DNA from: an uncultured Verrucomicrobia subdivision 3 bacterium
Lineage (GTDB): Bacteria > Verrucomicrobiota > Verrucomicrobiia > Limisphaerales > UBA11358
Direction of reading: 5' to 3'
Assembly: GCA_903922735.1 (NCBI GenBank)
Contig: CAIXUZ010000011.1
Span: forward strand, 62,001-126,000
DNA: 64,000 nt
The notes beneath the pieces are model-generated. The model worked only from the letters and a program-made list of their open reading frames with translations, did no database searches and was not told the origin of the DNA. Positions within the stretch are counted from its first letter, which is position 1; every line of letters starts with the position of its first letter. The position numbers and the translations under genes were made by a program. Positions 33,510 to 41,913 of the stretch are shown here, piece by piece.

Positions 33510-34481
33510 ATGAGAAATTCACTCGAAACCAAACTGGGCATCTTTGTGGTGCTCACAATTTTTGCCGCCGTGTTCATCATTGAAGTGCTCGGCAGCGCGG
33601 ACATGTTCACCCGCGGCTACCACGTTACCGCGCTGTTCGACACCGCGCAGGATTTAAAGCCGGGCGACCACGTGAAAATGGCCGGGGTCGAAATCGGCCG
33701 TGTGGAAAAAATCTCGCTCGCCGAAAGCAAAGTCATGGTGACGTTGAAGCTGCGCCCGGACGCGGTCGTAAAAACCGACAGCAAGGCCACGATCAAATTC
33801 ACCGGCTTGATGGGGCAAAATTACGTCAATGTCGCCTTTGGTTCCGCTGGCGCGAAGCCGGCCGTGGATGGCATGGTGCTGGCGACCAGTGAGCAGGCGG
33901 ACTTGAGCGCCATCATGGCCAAGCTGGACAGCGCCGCCGCCGGCATCGAAAACGTCACCAAAGTTTTCTCCGGCGACAAGCTGGACAACATTCTCGGGCC
34001 TATCACGGATTTCATGAAACAGAACAGCGGACCGCTCACCGCCACCATCGCCAACATCAAAAATGTTACCAGCCAGATTGCCGCCGGTCAGGGCACGGTG
34101 GGCAAATTGATTTATGAGGACGCGCTCTATTCCACGGCGTTAACGACCGTGAGCAACCTGCAAGACACGGCGGCCACGGCAAAGGATGTCATTGTGTCTG
34201 CCAAGCTGGTGATGAATGATGTCCGTGCTGGCAAGGGCACCATTGGCAAACTGGTGACGGATGACACACTTTATACGGCGGCCACCGGGTCAATGACCAA
34301 TCTGCATTCCATCCTGTTGAAAGTGAATCAGGGCGATGGCACCATCGGCAAGCTGGTGAACGACCAGGAATTCTACAAGAACGCCAAACTCTCGCTGCAA
34401 AAACTCGACAAGGCCGCCGATGGTTTGGAAGATCAGGGCCCGTTGAGCGTTCTGGGCATCATGGCGAACAACTTGTTTTAG
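33510..34481 (+). CDS. mlaD: MCE-domain protein MlaD
   Basis: The 323-residue protein has a single N-terminal membrane anchor (FVVLTIFAAVFIIEVLGSAD) and an MCE domain at about 34-110 (YHVTALFDTAQDLKPGDHVK, AGVEIGRVEKISL, GLMGQNYVNVAFG). A long helical tail contains three repeats typical of MCE proteins: GQGTVGKLIYEDALY, GKGTIGKLVTDDTLY and GDGTIGKLVNDQEFY. It binds lipid in the periplasm. It is the last gene of the operon, ending 3 bases before the convergent EVE-domain gene. Confidence 0.92.
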   Translation: MRNSLETKLGIFVVLTIFAAVFIIEVLGSADMFTRGYHVTALFDTAQDLKPGDHVKMAGVEIGRVEKISLAESKVMVTLKLRPDAVVKTDSKATIKFTGLMGQNYVNVAFGSAGAKPAVDGMVLATSEQADLSAIMAKLDSAAAGIENVTKVFSGDKLDNILGPITDFMKQNSGPLTATIANIKNVTSQIAAGQGTVGKLIYEDALYSTALTTVSNLQDTAATAKDVIVSAKLVMNDVRAGKGTIGKLVTDDTLYTAATGSMTNLHSILLKVNQGDGTIGKLVNDQEFYKNAKLSLQKLDKAADGLEDQGPLSVLGIMANNLF

Positions 34482-34483
34482 CT

Positions 34484-34891
34484 TCAGTCCGCCGCTAGCT
34501 GCTGCAACCGGGCGAACTGCGCTGGGGTCACCGCTGTCACGGACAGGCGCGATTGTTTGACGAGCGCCATTTCTTTCAAAATGCCGTCCGCCTTGATGGA
34601 TTCGAGGGAAACCGGGCGGCTGTATTTCTTTTCCGGCACCAGATCCACGCACGACCAGTCGCCTTCCTCCGCCGTGGCGTCGGGATAAAATTCTTTTTCC
34701 ACCCGCGCCAGTCCGACGACTTCTTTGCCGGTGACACTGTGGTAAAACAGCACGGCGTCGCCTTTTTTCATCGCCCGCAGATTGTTTCGCGCCTGAAAAT
34801 TTCTCACCCCGGTCCACGCGGTGTGTCCGTCCTTGAGAAATTGCGGCCACGCGTAGGTGGCGGGCTCCGATTTTACCAGCCAGTAATTCAT
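34484..34891 (-). CDS. EVE-domain protein (thymocyte nuclear protein 1-like)
   Basis: The ATG at 34891 gives MNYWLVKSEPATYAWPQFLK, the standard start of the family; the longer frame from 34918 adds nine unlikely residues. The 135-residue product has the signature WTGVRNFQARNNLRAMKKGD, AVLFYHSVTGKEVVGLARV, and a final LVKQSRLSVTAVT. EVE domains resemble YTH and ASCH domains and are thought to bind modified bases in DNA or RNA; many prokaryotic ones are linked to defence. Here it stands alone next to tsf, so a housekeeping role is just as likely. Confidence 0.9.
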   Translation of the reverse strand: MNYWLVKSEPATYAWPQFLKDGHTAWTGVRNFQARNNLRAMKKGDAVLFYHSVTGKEVVGLARVEKEFYPDATAEEGDWSCVDLVPEKKYSRPVSLESIKADGILKEMALVKQSRLSVTAVTPAQFARLQQLAAD

Positions 34892-34930
34892 GAGGGAAGT
34901 GTAGACGGAGAGCGGCAAAATTTCTGCAAC

Positions 34931-34961
34931 AAAAAAGGCGTCCGTTGCCGGACGCCTTGAA
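34931..34961 (-). terminator. Intrinsic terminator of the rpsB-tsf operon
   Basis: Read on the minus strand, AAGGCGTCCG (complement of 34949-34958) pairs with CGGACGCCTT (complement of 34935-34944) around a GCAA tetraloop, followed by a run of T residues. It begins about 20 bases after the tsf stop. This is a classical Rho-independent structure. Confidence 0.9.
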
Positions 34962-34977
34962 AAACTTTGGCGGAAAA

Positions 34978-35823
34978 TTAAGCTGCCGTTTCGCCGACCT
35001 GGAAGCGAACAAACCGGCGGATGACGATCTCATCGCCCAGTTGTTTGCTGATTTGAGCGACGTGTTCCTTGACGCTGACTTCGGAATTGCGCTTCACGAA
35101 GCCCTGATCCACGAGGCAGTAGGTCTGGAAGAATTTGTCCAGCACGCCTTGGAGGATTTTCTCCATCGCGGCGGCGGGCTTGCCTTTCAAACGGTCCGAG
35201 TTCGCGGCGATTTCGCGTTCCTTGGCGATGACTTCGGGGGCGACGTTTTCGCGGGAGACGACTTGCGGGAAGCCGGCGGCGATTTGCAGCGTGATGTCTT
35301 TTACGAGTTGCTTAAATTCGTCCTTGGCCGTGGTTTCAGCTTTGCCGCAACCGACTTCCACCAGCACACCAACCTTGGCGCCGGTATGGATGTAGGCGGC
35401 GACGAGACCGTTGCCGGAAACTTCCAGCTTGGCGTTGCGGGCGACTTTGATGTTTTCGCCCATCTTGCTGACGGCGGCCTGGCGGTCGGCTTCGAGATCG
35501 GCATTTGGATTGGAGGCCACTTTTTTGGCCAGCTCGTCGGCAAACGCGCGAAAAGCCTCGTTACGGGCAACGAAATCAGTTTCGCAGTTGATTTCGAGCA
35601 GCAGGCCGGACTGGCCACCCGCTGCAACGTATTGGGCGATAACGCCTTCGTTTGCGGCGCGGGTCGCTTTCTTGGCGGCGCTGGCGACACCAGACTTGCG
35701 GAGCAAATCCACAGCGGCATCAATGTTACCTTGCGCTTCGACGAGCGCTTTTTTGCATTCCATCATGCCAACGCCCGTTATTTCGCGGAGCTTGGCCACA
35801 TTTGCAGCAGTGATTTCAGCCAT
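34978..35823 (-). CDS. tsf: Translation elongation factor Ts
   Basis: The 281-residue protein has the N-terminal UBA-like segment with the EF-Tu-binding signature (LREITGVGMMECKKALVEAQ), the core motif LLEINCETDFVARNEAFRAF and the second core repeat (GVLVEVGCGKAETTAKDEFK). It catalyses GDP release from EF-Tu. The C-terminal coil and helix are complete. It follows rpsB by 78 bases on the minus strand, the usual bacterial order, and ends at an intrinsic terminator. Confidence 0.97.
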   Translation of the reverse strand: MAEITAANVAKLREITGVGMMECKKALVEAQGNIDAAVDLLRKSGVASAAKKATRAANEGVIAQYVAAGGQSGLLLEINCETDFVARNEAFRAFADELAKKVASNPNADLEADRQAAVSKMGENIKVARNAKLEVSGNGLVAAYIHTGAKVGVLVEVGCGKAETTAKDEFKQLVKDITLQIAAGFPQVVSRENVAPEVIAKEREIAANSDRLKGKPAAAMEKILQGVLDKFFQTYCLVDQGFVKRNSEVSVKEHVAQISKQLGDEIVIRRFVRFQVGETAA

Positions 35824-35901
35824 ATTTTGGGGTGAAGGTTAAAATTAAATGTTAAAATTGCGGCGGCGGGAAAATTCTTTCCGGCCGCCAATTAAATTGA
35901 A

Positions 35902-36648
35902 TTAGGCGGCGGGGACGGGGGCCGGAGCGGCTTCTTCATTCACGCGGCGGGATTTCTTCGATTCAAACTCTGCGCGCGCCTGCGTGATCGTCTGCGAAAC
36001 GGCCTGCAGAATCAGGCGGACGGAACGAATCGCGTCGTCGTTCGCGGCGATCGGATATTGCGCGTCTTCGGGGTCGCAGTTGGTGTCCACCAGGGCGACG
36101 ACCGGAATGCTGAGCGTGCGGGCTTCGGCCACGGCGTTGTGTTCACGCTTCACGTCCACGACGAACAAGGCGGCGGGCATTTTATCGAGATCGCGGAGAC
36201 CGTCGAAATACTTGTGGAGGCGGGCGCCTTCGCGGCGGATGACGGCCTGCTCCTGTTTGACGTAGTCGTTGATGCCGCCGTCGGTTTCCATCTTCTCAAT
36301 TTCCTTCAGTCGTTTGATGGAGGTTTTGACCGTGGCGTAGTTGGTCAGAGTGCCGCCGAGCCAGCGTTCAGTCACGAACATCTGGCCGGTTTCCTTCGCG
36401 GTTTCCTTGACGCAGATTTGCGCCTGCTTCTTGGTGCCGACGAACAAAATTTTCCCGCCTTTGCGGACGGTGGCGGTCAGGAAGTCGAGGGCGGCGTTCA
36501 GCTGCGCCTCCGTCTTGCTCAAGTCAATGATATGAATGCCATTCCGGGCGTCGAAGATGAACGGCTTCATCTTGGGGTTCCAGCGTTTGGTTTGGTGACC
36601 GAAATGAACGCCGGCGTCTAACAGTTCTTTTACTCCAATAGTGCTCAC
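35902..36648 (-). CDS. rpsB: 30S ribosomal protein S2
   Basis: A GTG at 36648 preceded by AAAGGAAAATT gives VSTIGVKELLDAGVHFGHQT and 248 residues; the open frame up to 36678 would add ten leader-encoded residues and is rejected. The S2 signatures RWNPKMKPFIFDARNGIHII, LFVGTKKQAQICVKETAK, TERWLGGTLTNYATVKTSIK and LVDTNCDPEDAQYPIAANDD are all present. The C-terminus has a short basic and Ala/Pro-rich tail. It is the first gene of the rpsB-tsf operon, with a structured leader upstream. Confidence 0.97.
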   Translation of the reverse strand: MSTIGVKELLDAGVHFGHQTKRWNPKMKPFIFDARNGIHIIDLSKTEAQLNAALDFLTATVRKGGKILFVGTKKQAQICVKETAKETGQMFVTERWLGGTLTNYATVKTSIKRLKEIEKMETDGGINDYVKQEQAVIRREGARLHKYFDGLRDLDKMPAALFVVDVKREHNAVAEARTLSIPVVALVDTNCDPEDAQYPIAANDDAIRSVRLILQAVSQTITQARAEFESKKSRRVNEEAAPAPVPAA

Positions 36649-36750
36649 AATTTTCCTTTGGTTAAAACCTCGATTCATCGAGGCATCCCGCGGAACACGG
36701 GATTATGGTTTGATGTTGTTGTGGCCGCCCGCCTTCACCCGAAGGCAGAT
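36649..36750 (-). promoter_or_regulatory. Structured 5' leader of rpsB (candidate S2 autoregulatory RNA)
   Basis: Three hairpins occur in series in the transcript: GCCTTC/GAAGGC at 36731-36746, ATCCCG/CGGGAT at 36685-36703, and CCTCGA/TCGAGG at 36668-36683, the last ending about 20 bases before the GTG. In several bacteria S2 represses its own operon by binding a leader like this. No match to a known consensus was tested. Confidence 0.5.
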
Positions 36751-36800
36751 TTTAGGCCGTTTTTCCCTGCCGGCAATCCTTTGCCCGCAAAGAGCCGCAA

Positions 36801-36828
36801 ATCATAGCGGATAAACCAGGGCTGGCAA
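36801..36828 (-). promoter_or_regulatory. Probable housekeeping promoter of rpsB-tsf
   Basis: On the minus strand TTGCCA (36828-36823) and TATGAT (36806-36801) are 16 bases apart, a good match to the vegetative -35/-10 pattern. Transcription would start near 36794, giving a leader of about 145 bases with the three hairpins listed above. Confidence 0.5.
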
Positions 36829-36976
36829 TCTCAATTATTGACTTTAATCGCGAGCTGGAATGACCAGCGATAAGGACAAAAAAAGCTTTGGTATTTCACA
36901 AAATATGGCTAGCCTCAATCCCATTGGTTTATCCATAATGAATATCAAAGTTAATCATTAGAGTTTATAAATAATT

Positions 36977-37294
36977 ATGAAACATCTGCCAACTCTGCCC
37001 CCAACCCTCCGGCTGGCTTTTGCCGCAGCAATTCTGCTCGTCGCGGCCAGCGCGGCCATGACCGCCAGCGCGGATGACGCCAAAACAGTTTCCCAGCCGA
37101 AAACGGCAAAAAAGCTGACCGGGGCCGAACTGTACGCCATCAACTGCAACCGCTGCCATCCGGAGCGGTATCCGACGGAGTTCACCTCCGGCCAATGGTC
37201 AACCCTGATGACCCATATGCGGGTGCGGGCCAACCTGCCGGCCAAGCAGGCGAAGGAAATCCTCAAATACATGAAGGAAGAAGCCGGCAAATGA
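36977..37294 (+). CDS. Small monoheme c-type cytochrome
   Basis: The 105-residue protein has a signal peptide (about 1-33) and one heme site, C57-N-R-C-H61, within ELYAINCNRCHPERYPTEFT. A helical end (HMRVRANLPAKQAKEILKYM) includes Met residues that could serve as the sixth ligand. It is exported and heme-loaded in the periplasm. It starts a four-gene run with a porin and two more cytochrome proteins, 33 bases before the porin. The short heme domain and single site are like subunits of dissimilatory or oxidative electron-transfer modules. The exact redox partner is unknown. Confidence 0.82.
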   Translation: MKHLPTLPPTLRLAFAAAILLVAASAAMTASADDAKTVSQPKTAKKLTGAELYAINCNRCHPERYPTEFTSGQWSTLMTHMRVRANLPAKQAKEILKYMKEEAGK

Positions 37295-37327
37295 GCCAAC
37301 GAACGACCTAACCACTATTATTTTTCC

Positions 37328-38674
37328 ATGAAAAAGAATTTTAACCCCCGGATCCTTGGAGCCGCCGCCGCCAGTTGTGTGCTGGGCCTGGCGATGACGC
37401 CGCACACTTTTGCCGTGGTCAGCGATGAAGACTTTAGCGCTTTGAAAAGCCTGGTTCAGCAGATGAATCAGGAAGTGAGCGAACTGAAAAAGACGCACGA
37501 TCAGGACCAGCAACAAATCCAGAAGCTGAAGCAACAGGTCGGCGACACCCAAACCGTGGCCAACAGCGCCGCGCAAAAGGCCGATTCCCTCGCGTCCGCC
37601 AGCCAGGTGCGCAATGCGCTGCATAATTTCACGATGGTTGGCGATGCCGAAATTCAATACGCCAAGAATTTTGGCGGCAACACGCATGGCGGCTTTATGC
37701 TGGCCGACTTCGCGCCCATTTTCCTGTATCAGGCCAATGAAAAAATTTTGTTTGAGGCCGGTTTTGACATGATGCTGCAAAACGGCACCGATGCGGGCAG
37801 CGGACATCATTCCGGCAGTTCCACCTCGATTGGCATCAGCTTCGCGCAACTGGATTATTTGATGAACGACTACATGACGTTCGTCGGCGGTTACATGCTG
37901 CTGCCGTTGGGCACTTACAGCGAACGCAGCGCGGGTTTTCTGAACAAAATCCCGGACAGCCCGTATGGTCGTGATTTCCTGCCCGGCGCGGGTGCGGGCG
38001 TGCAATTGCGCGGTGCCATTCCCATAGGTAATTCCGGCCAGCATATCACGTATGCGTTTTATGGCGCGAACGGGCCGAGTTCAGCCGATGGTTTAAACGT
38101 AGCCAAGAGCCTTGATCTTGGCGGGAACGTGGGTTTGAACTCTGACGGTTCCAGCGGCAATCTGCATTCGACTCCGAGCGGCGGCGGCCGCCTCGGTTGG
38201 TTTTTCCCGTGGGGCGCCCACAAGGATTTGGAAATCGGCGTGTCGGGTCAGACCGGGGTTTGGGATGATGCTGGCAGTCATTATTGGACCGCGGGAGTGC
38301 TGGACGCCGCTTTGCACCTTGGTTCGAATTTTGAGGTGAAGGGTGAATACATCAATTCCTGGTATGGCACGACGGATCTCGGCACCGTGCATCCGTGGGC
38401 CGTCTGGGCGCAAGCCGGTTACAAACTGGCTGGCTTGAATCTGGATTTGCCGGTCATTAACGATATTGAGCTGGTGGCCCGCTATGACAAGATGAATGCC
38501 GGCTGGGATTCGGCAGGCATCGGGGCTAATGCCCGCACCCAACGTTACACGCTCGGCTATGTTTATTACCTGACCAACACGCTGCTGTTTGAAGGCGATT
38601 ACGAGTGGCTCCACAGCAATGATCCAGCGCAGCCCGCCAATATGCTGGTGTTCCAAATTTCTTACGGATTCTAA
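37328..38674 (+). CDS. Outer membrane beta-barrel porin with N-terminal coiled coil
   Basis: The 448-residue protein has a signal peptide (ending HTFAV), a coiled coil at about 36-95 (LKSLVQQMNQEVSELKKTHD, QDQQQIQKLKQQVGDTQTVA) and then a series of amphipathic strands. It ends in MLVFQISYGF, with the terminal Phe needed for BAM insertion. Coiled coil plus barrel resembles DcaP-like and phosphate-selective porins. It sits between cytochrome genes, which suggests it works with them: either a conduit for an electron-transfer system or a pore for their substrate. A specific substrate cannot be read. Confidence 0.8.
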   Translation: MKKNFNPRILGAAAASCVLGLAMTPHTFAVVSDEDFSALKSLVQQMNQEVSELKKTHDQDQQQIQKLKQQVGDTQTVANSAAQKADSLASASQVRNALHNFTMVGDAEIQYAKNFGGNTHGGFMLADFAPIFLYQANEKILFEAGFDMMLQNGTDAGSGHHSGSSTSIGISFAQLDYLMNDYMTFVGGYMLLPLGTYSERSAGFLNKIPDSPYGRDFLPGAGAGVQLRGAIPIGNSGQHITYAFYGANGPSSADGLNVAKSLDLGGNVGLNSDGSSGNLHSTPSGGGRLGWFFPWGAHKDLEIGVSGQTGVWDDAGSHYWTAGVLDAALHLGSNFEVKGEYINSWYGTTDLGTVHPWAVWAQAGYKLAGLNLDLPVINDIELVARYDKMNAGWDSAGIGANARTQRYTLGYVYYLTNTLLFEGDYEWLHSNDPAQPANMLVFQISYGF

Positions 38675-38692
38675 AATCAAAATTAAAGACTT

Positions 38693-39166
38693 ATGAGAAG
38701 TATCATTTCCATCCGCACCTTAGCTTTGGCCGCGACCGCCGTTGCCATCATTTGGACGAACGAGGCTCGCGCCGAAGACGAACTGGATGCCGCCACCAAG
38801 GCGCGCATTGAGAAATTTGAAAAAGGGGCAACCACCATTGATATCTCCAAATATCCGCAGGGAATCAAGGACAACTACGAAGTCTTCAGCCAGAAATGCA
38901 CGCAGTGCCACAAGTTGAGCCGCCCCATCAACTGCGATTACGTCATGCCCGACGAATGGTCGCGCTATGTCAAGCGCATGATGCGCAAACCCGGTTCCGG
39001 CATCTCCACCTCCGAGGCTAAGAGTATCTATGAATTCCTTGTCTTTGATTCCAGTGTCCGTAAAAAGGCACAGCTTGACGAGCGGCTGGTCGCCGCCAAG
39101 CCCGAAGAAAAGACTGCCGCCGAGGCGAAAATCAAGGAAGTCCACGATAAATACGACGGCAAGTAA
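38693..39166 (+). CDS. Monoheme c-type cytochrome
   Basis: The 157-residue protein has a signal peptide (ending EARAED) and a single heme motif C69-T-Q-C-H73 inside NYEVFSQKCTQCHKLSRPIN. MPDEWSRYVKRMMRKPGSGI follows and may supply a Met ligand. The C-terminus is a charged helix. The heme region is related in style to the 105-residue cytochrome at 36977 (both have a site, then Trp, then a Met-rich helix), so the two may be paralogues. The next gene begins 5 bases after the stop. Confidence 0.8.
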   Translation: MRSIISIRTLALAATAVAIIWTNEARAEDELDAATKARIEKFEKGATTIDISKYPQGIKDNYEVFSQKCTQCHKLSRPINCDYVMPDEWSRYVKRMMRKPGSGISTSEAKSIYEFLVFDSSVRKKAQLDERLVAAKPEEKTAAEAKIKEVHDKYDGK

Positions 39167-39171
39167 ATATC

Positions 39172-40104
39172 TTGAACCGTTTGCCTGCCGTGAGCAATCA
39201 GCCGAAGTGTTGCCGCCAGCAAGACCCCGAACCTGCCGCCAGCAAAGCAGCGGTTCCGGTATGGCTGATGCTAGTGACGCTCGTGCTGATGTTTGCCGGC
39301 GGCTGGTATTTCGACCAGCATAGTGGCTGGTTTGACCCAAAAATCTACGCGCCTTACTCCGACACCGCACAACTCGCTGCTTTTCAGCCGCAGTCCGGCG
39401 ATGCTGCCCTTGTCGCCAAAGGCAAAGCCGTTTACGAAAGTGTCTGCGGCATATGCCACGGCAGCGACGGCTTGGGTAAGGCTGGCCAAGCCCCGCCGCT
39501 GGCCGGTTCGGAATGGGTAGCGAAGGATTTGGTTTCGCTTGCCCGCATTCCGCTGACCGGGATGAATGGCCCGATTCAAGTCGCCGGCAAAGAGTGGAAC
39601 CTCGCCATGGCCCCGATGGGCGCGGGCTTGTCGGACGCCGATCTGGCCGCCGTTTTGACTTACATCCGCAACGCGTGGGGCAATAAAAGCAGTCCAGTTT
39701 CCGAAGCGGACCTGAAAGCCGCCCGTGCCGCGATCAGCGGCAATGCGCCTTCCGCCGCCGCCCAGGCCAAGATGACCTCGGTGGAACGCGGCCATCTGGT
39801 TTTTGAAAAATACGGCTGTCCCCAATGCCACGGCCCGAATGGCACCGGCGGCGTGACCAACCTCAACGCCAAGACCGCCGAGCAGGTTCCCAGCCTGATT
39901 TATGTCGCCGATGGCTATAACAAAGCCGAACTCATGGCCTTCATCAAGCGCGGCGAACGGAATATTCCCCGCAAGAACCCCGCCGGCCCTGAACCGCCGC
40001 GCTTCATGCCAGAGTGGAAGAGCATTGTTAACCCGGATGAATTAAGCGACATCTCCGATTTTCTCTTCAGCCTGAAACCCAAGGGCGAAAAACTGGATTT
40101 TTAA
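39172..40104 (+). CDS. Membrane-anchored diheme cytochrome c
   Basis: The product has 310 residues from a TTG at 39172; a GTG at 39190 is an alternative start, and neither has a strong ribosome site, so coupling to the upstream stop is likely. A membrane helix lies at about 28-46 (VPVWLMLVTLVLMFAGGWYF), followed by two cytochrome c domains with C92-G-I-C-H96 and C216-P-Q-C-H220. MAPMGAGLSDADLAAVLTYI, typical of class I cytochromes, gives the Met ligand for the first. It probably passes electrons between a quinone-linked complex and the small cytochromes. It is the last gene of the run and convergent with tgt. Confidence 0.85.
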   Translation: MNRLPAVSNQPKCCRQQDPEPAASKAAVPVWLMLVTLVLMFAGGWYFDQHSGWFDPKIYAPYSDTAQLAAFQPQSGDAALVAKGKAVYESVCGICHGSDGLGKAGQAPPLAGSEWVAKDLVSLARIPLTGMNGPIQVAGKEWNLAMAPMGAGLSDADLAAVLTYIRNAWGNKSSPVSEADLKAARAAISGNAPSAAAQAKMTSVERGHLVFEKYGCPQCHGPNGTGGVTNLNAKTAEQVPSLIYVADGYNKAELMAFIKRGERNIPRKNPAGPEPPRFMPEWKSIVNPDELSDISDFLFSLKPKGEKLDF

Positions 40105-40123
40105 AATCCGGTTCCGGCGGTGA

Positions 40124-41269
40124 TCAAATCGCAGGAGCATGTTTTTTCCGCTGCGCCAGAATTTTCTCTGACGGCTTAAAACTGGCGATGAATTCCCGGT
40201 AAAATTCCCCGAATGTGCCGGCGGCAAGGTGCGCCCGGGCATCGGCCATCGTTCTCAAATACATGTGCGTGTTGTGCACGCTCAACATGCGCAGGCCGAG
40301 GATTTCATTCACGTTCAGCAAATGCCGGAGGTAGGCACGGGTGAAATGCTTGCAGGCGAAGCAGCTGCAACCTTCCTCGATGGGACGGAAATCCGCCTTG
40401 AACTGTCCACCTTTGATGCCAATGGCGCCACGACGGGTGTAGGCGGTGCCATTGCGGGCCACACGCGTTGGCAACACACAGTCAAACATGTCCACCCCGC
40501 GGGCGACCAGCTCGATCATTTGCGCGGGCGTGCCAAGGCCCATAGCATAGCGCGCCTTGTTTTGGGGAAGATGCGGCACGGTGAATTCGATAGCCTGCAA
40601 CATCTCCGGCTCCGGTTCACCGACGCTCACGCCGCCGATGGCGTAGCCGTCAAAATCCATGGGCACAATCGCCTTGGCGCATTCCTCGCGCAACGCGGGA
40701 TTATTGCCGCCCTGGACGATACCAAAAACTTTCTGCCCCCCGGCACGCGGCTGTTCGCGGCATTCGCGCGCCCAGCGGATGGTTCGTTCGACGGCGTGAC
40801 GCTGTTCCCTGGCGGGCGCATCATGCGGCGGGCATTCATCAAAAACCATGGCGATGTCCGAGCCGAGCACCCGCTGGATTTCCATGGATTCCTTCGGACC
40901 GATGAACAGCATCGAGCCGTCGAGATGGGAACGAAATTCGACGCCGTGCGGTTTGATTTTGCGGATCTTGGCGAGACTGAAAACCTGGAAGCCGCCGCTG
41001 TCGGTGAGAATCGGCAGCTGCCAGTTCATAAACTGGTGCAGACCGCCGGCCGCACGGATGATGTCGAGTCCGGGGCGGATGTTCAGGTGGTAGGTGTTGC
41101 CGAGGATGATTTGCGTGCCGCACTCGATGAGTTCGCGCGGGTCCATTGCCTTGACGCTGGCCTGCGTGCCGACGGGCATATACACCGGCGTATCCACGAT
41201 GCCATGCGCGGTGGTCAACTTGCCGAGGCGTGCCTGCGTTTGCGAATCAGTTTTAAGGAGTTCAAACAT
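40124..41269 (-). CDS. tgt: tRNA-guanine transglycosylase
   Basis: The 381-residue enzyme exchanges G34 for preQ1 in tRNAs with GUN anticodons. Signatures seen: YMPVGTQASVKAMDPRELIE, the catalytic Asp in LTDSGGFQVFSL, GGVSVGEPEPEM, the nucleophile region FDCVLPTRVARNGTAYTRRG, and the zinc site CSCFACKHFTRAYLRHLLNV. Length is normal. It is transcribed toward the cytochrome genes. A repeat hairpin lies just upstream, at 41302-41366. Other queuosine genes are not in the window. Confidence 0.97.
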   Translation of the reverse strand: MFELLKTDSQTQARLGKLTTAHGIVDTPVYMPVGTQASVKAMDPRELIECGTQIILGNTYHLNIRPGLDIIRAAGGLHQFMNWQLPILTDSGGFQVFSLAKIRKIKPHGVEFRSHLDGSMLFIGPKESMEIQRVLGSDIAMVFDECPPHDAPAREQRHAVERTIRWARECREQPRAGGQKVFGIVQGGNNPALREECAKAIVPMDFDGYAIGGVSVGEPEPEMLQAIEFTVPHLPQNKARYAMGLGTPAQMIELVARGVDMFDCVLPTRVARNGTAYTRRGAIGIKGGQFKADFRPIEEGCSCFACKHFTRAYLRHLLNVNEILGLRMLSVHNTHMYLRTMADARAHLAAGTFGEFYREFIASFKPSEKILAQRKKHAPAI

Positions 41270-41301
41270 CGCGCGAAGGATAGTTTAAAATTCAGGAAAT
41301 T

Positions 41302-41366
41302 GCCACCGAGACACCGAGCCCACAAAGAGGAAAAGGTAAAACTCTATACATCAATGTCTCGGCGAC
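41302..41366. repeat. Inverted repeat of the CCACCGAGACAC type
   Basis: GCCACCGAGACA at 41302-41313 pairs with TGTCTCGGCGAC at 41355-41366 with two mismatches. It fills the gap between tgt and the ACT-domain gene. A related element lies at 54792-54850, where it also contributes the end of a coding sequence. It may serve as a two-sided terminator. Confidence 0.6.
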
Positions 41367-41370
41367 TAAA

Positions 41371-41901
41371 TTACCTGCTGGTCAGTTCCGCAAACGATAC
41401 ATCCACGAGCAGGTCGGCGGCGATTTTCTCCAGATCTATTTTCAAAGCCGCCAAATCGCATTGGGCTGGCAGTTGCAGTCGGGCGCTGGCCTTGAACAAC
41501 GTTTCACCGCTCATCGGCGCGCTGACGACTTCACTGAAAAATTCCTCGACGTTTACCCCGGCGCGGGCCAGCGCGGCGGTGATTTCACGGACGATTCCCG
41601 GGCGGTCGCTGCCGATAATTTCCAGTTTCGTCTGTTTCCCGGAAATAGCGGCGGCAGCGGATGGGTCTGCGCGGAAGAGAATTTGCAGCCCGTTGGCCTG
41701 AAGTTTTTGCAGGGCGGCCAGCAGCGCGGATTTTTTCTCCGCCGGGATTTCGACACGCAAAATGCCCGCAAATTCACCGCCTAACCGGCACATGCGGCTT
41801 TCCAGCCAGTTGCCGCCGTGTTCCGCCACGATTCGGGCGATGGTTTCCACCAACCCAGTGCGGTCCGGGCTGATGACGGTCATGACGAGGGGAATTGACA
41901 T
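41371..41901 (-). CDS. Double ACT-domain protein (GcvR-like)
   Basis: The 176-residue protein has two ACT domains: residues 1-80 begin IPLVMTVISPDRTGLVETIA, and residues about 93-170 contain LEIIGSDRPGIVREITAAL. The Asp-Arg-x-Gly motif, at which ACT domains bind amino acids, appears in both. GcvR, the regulator of glycine cleavage in enterobacteria, has this exact design. No glycine cleavage genes are nearby, so the regulated target is not clear. The start codon follows a 6-base periodic repeat at 41914-41985. Confidence 0.85.
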   Translation of the reverse strand: MSIPLVMTVISPDRTGLVETIARIVAEHGGNWLESRMCRLGGEFAGILRVEIPAEKKSALLAALQKLQANGLQILFRADPSAAAAISGKQTKLEIIGSDRPGIVREITAALARAGVNVEEFFSEVVSAPMSGETLFKASARLQLPAQCDLAALKIDLEKIAADLLVDVSFAELTSR

Positions 41902-41913
41902 AAATTAGCGAAC

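Noticed and set aside
34945-35835. 296-residue plus-strand frame that looks Asp/Gly/Phe-rich
   Set aside because: Antisense to tsf, whose identity is certain, and it begins inside the tsf terminator region.
40229-41701. 490-residue plus-strand frame
   Set aside because: Antisense to tgt, whose catalytic and zinc motifs are complete.
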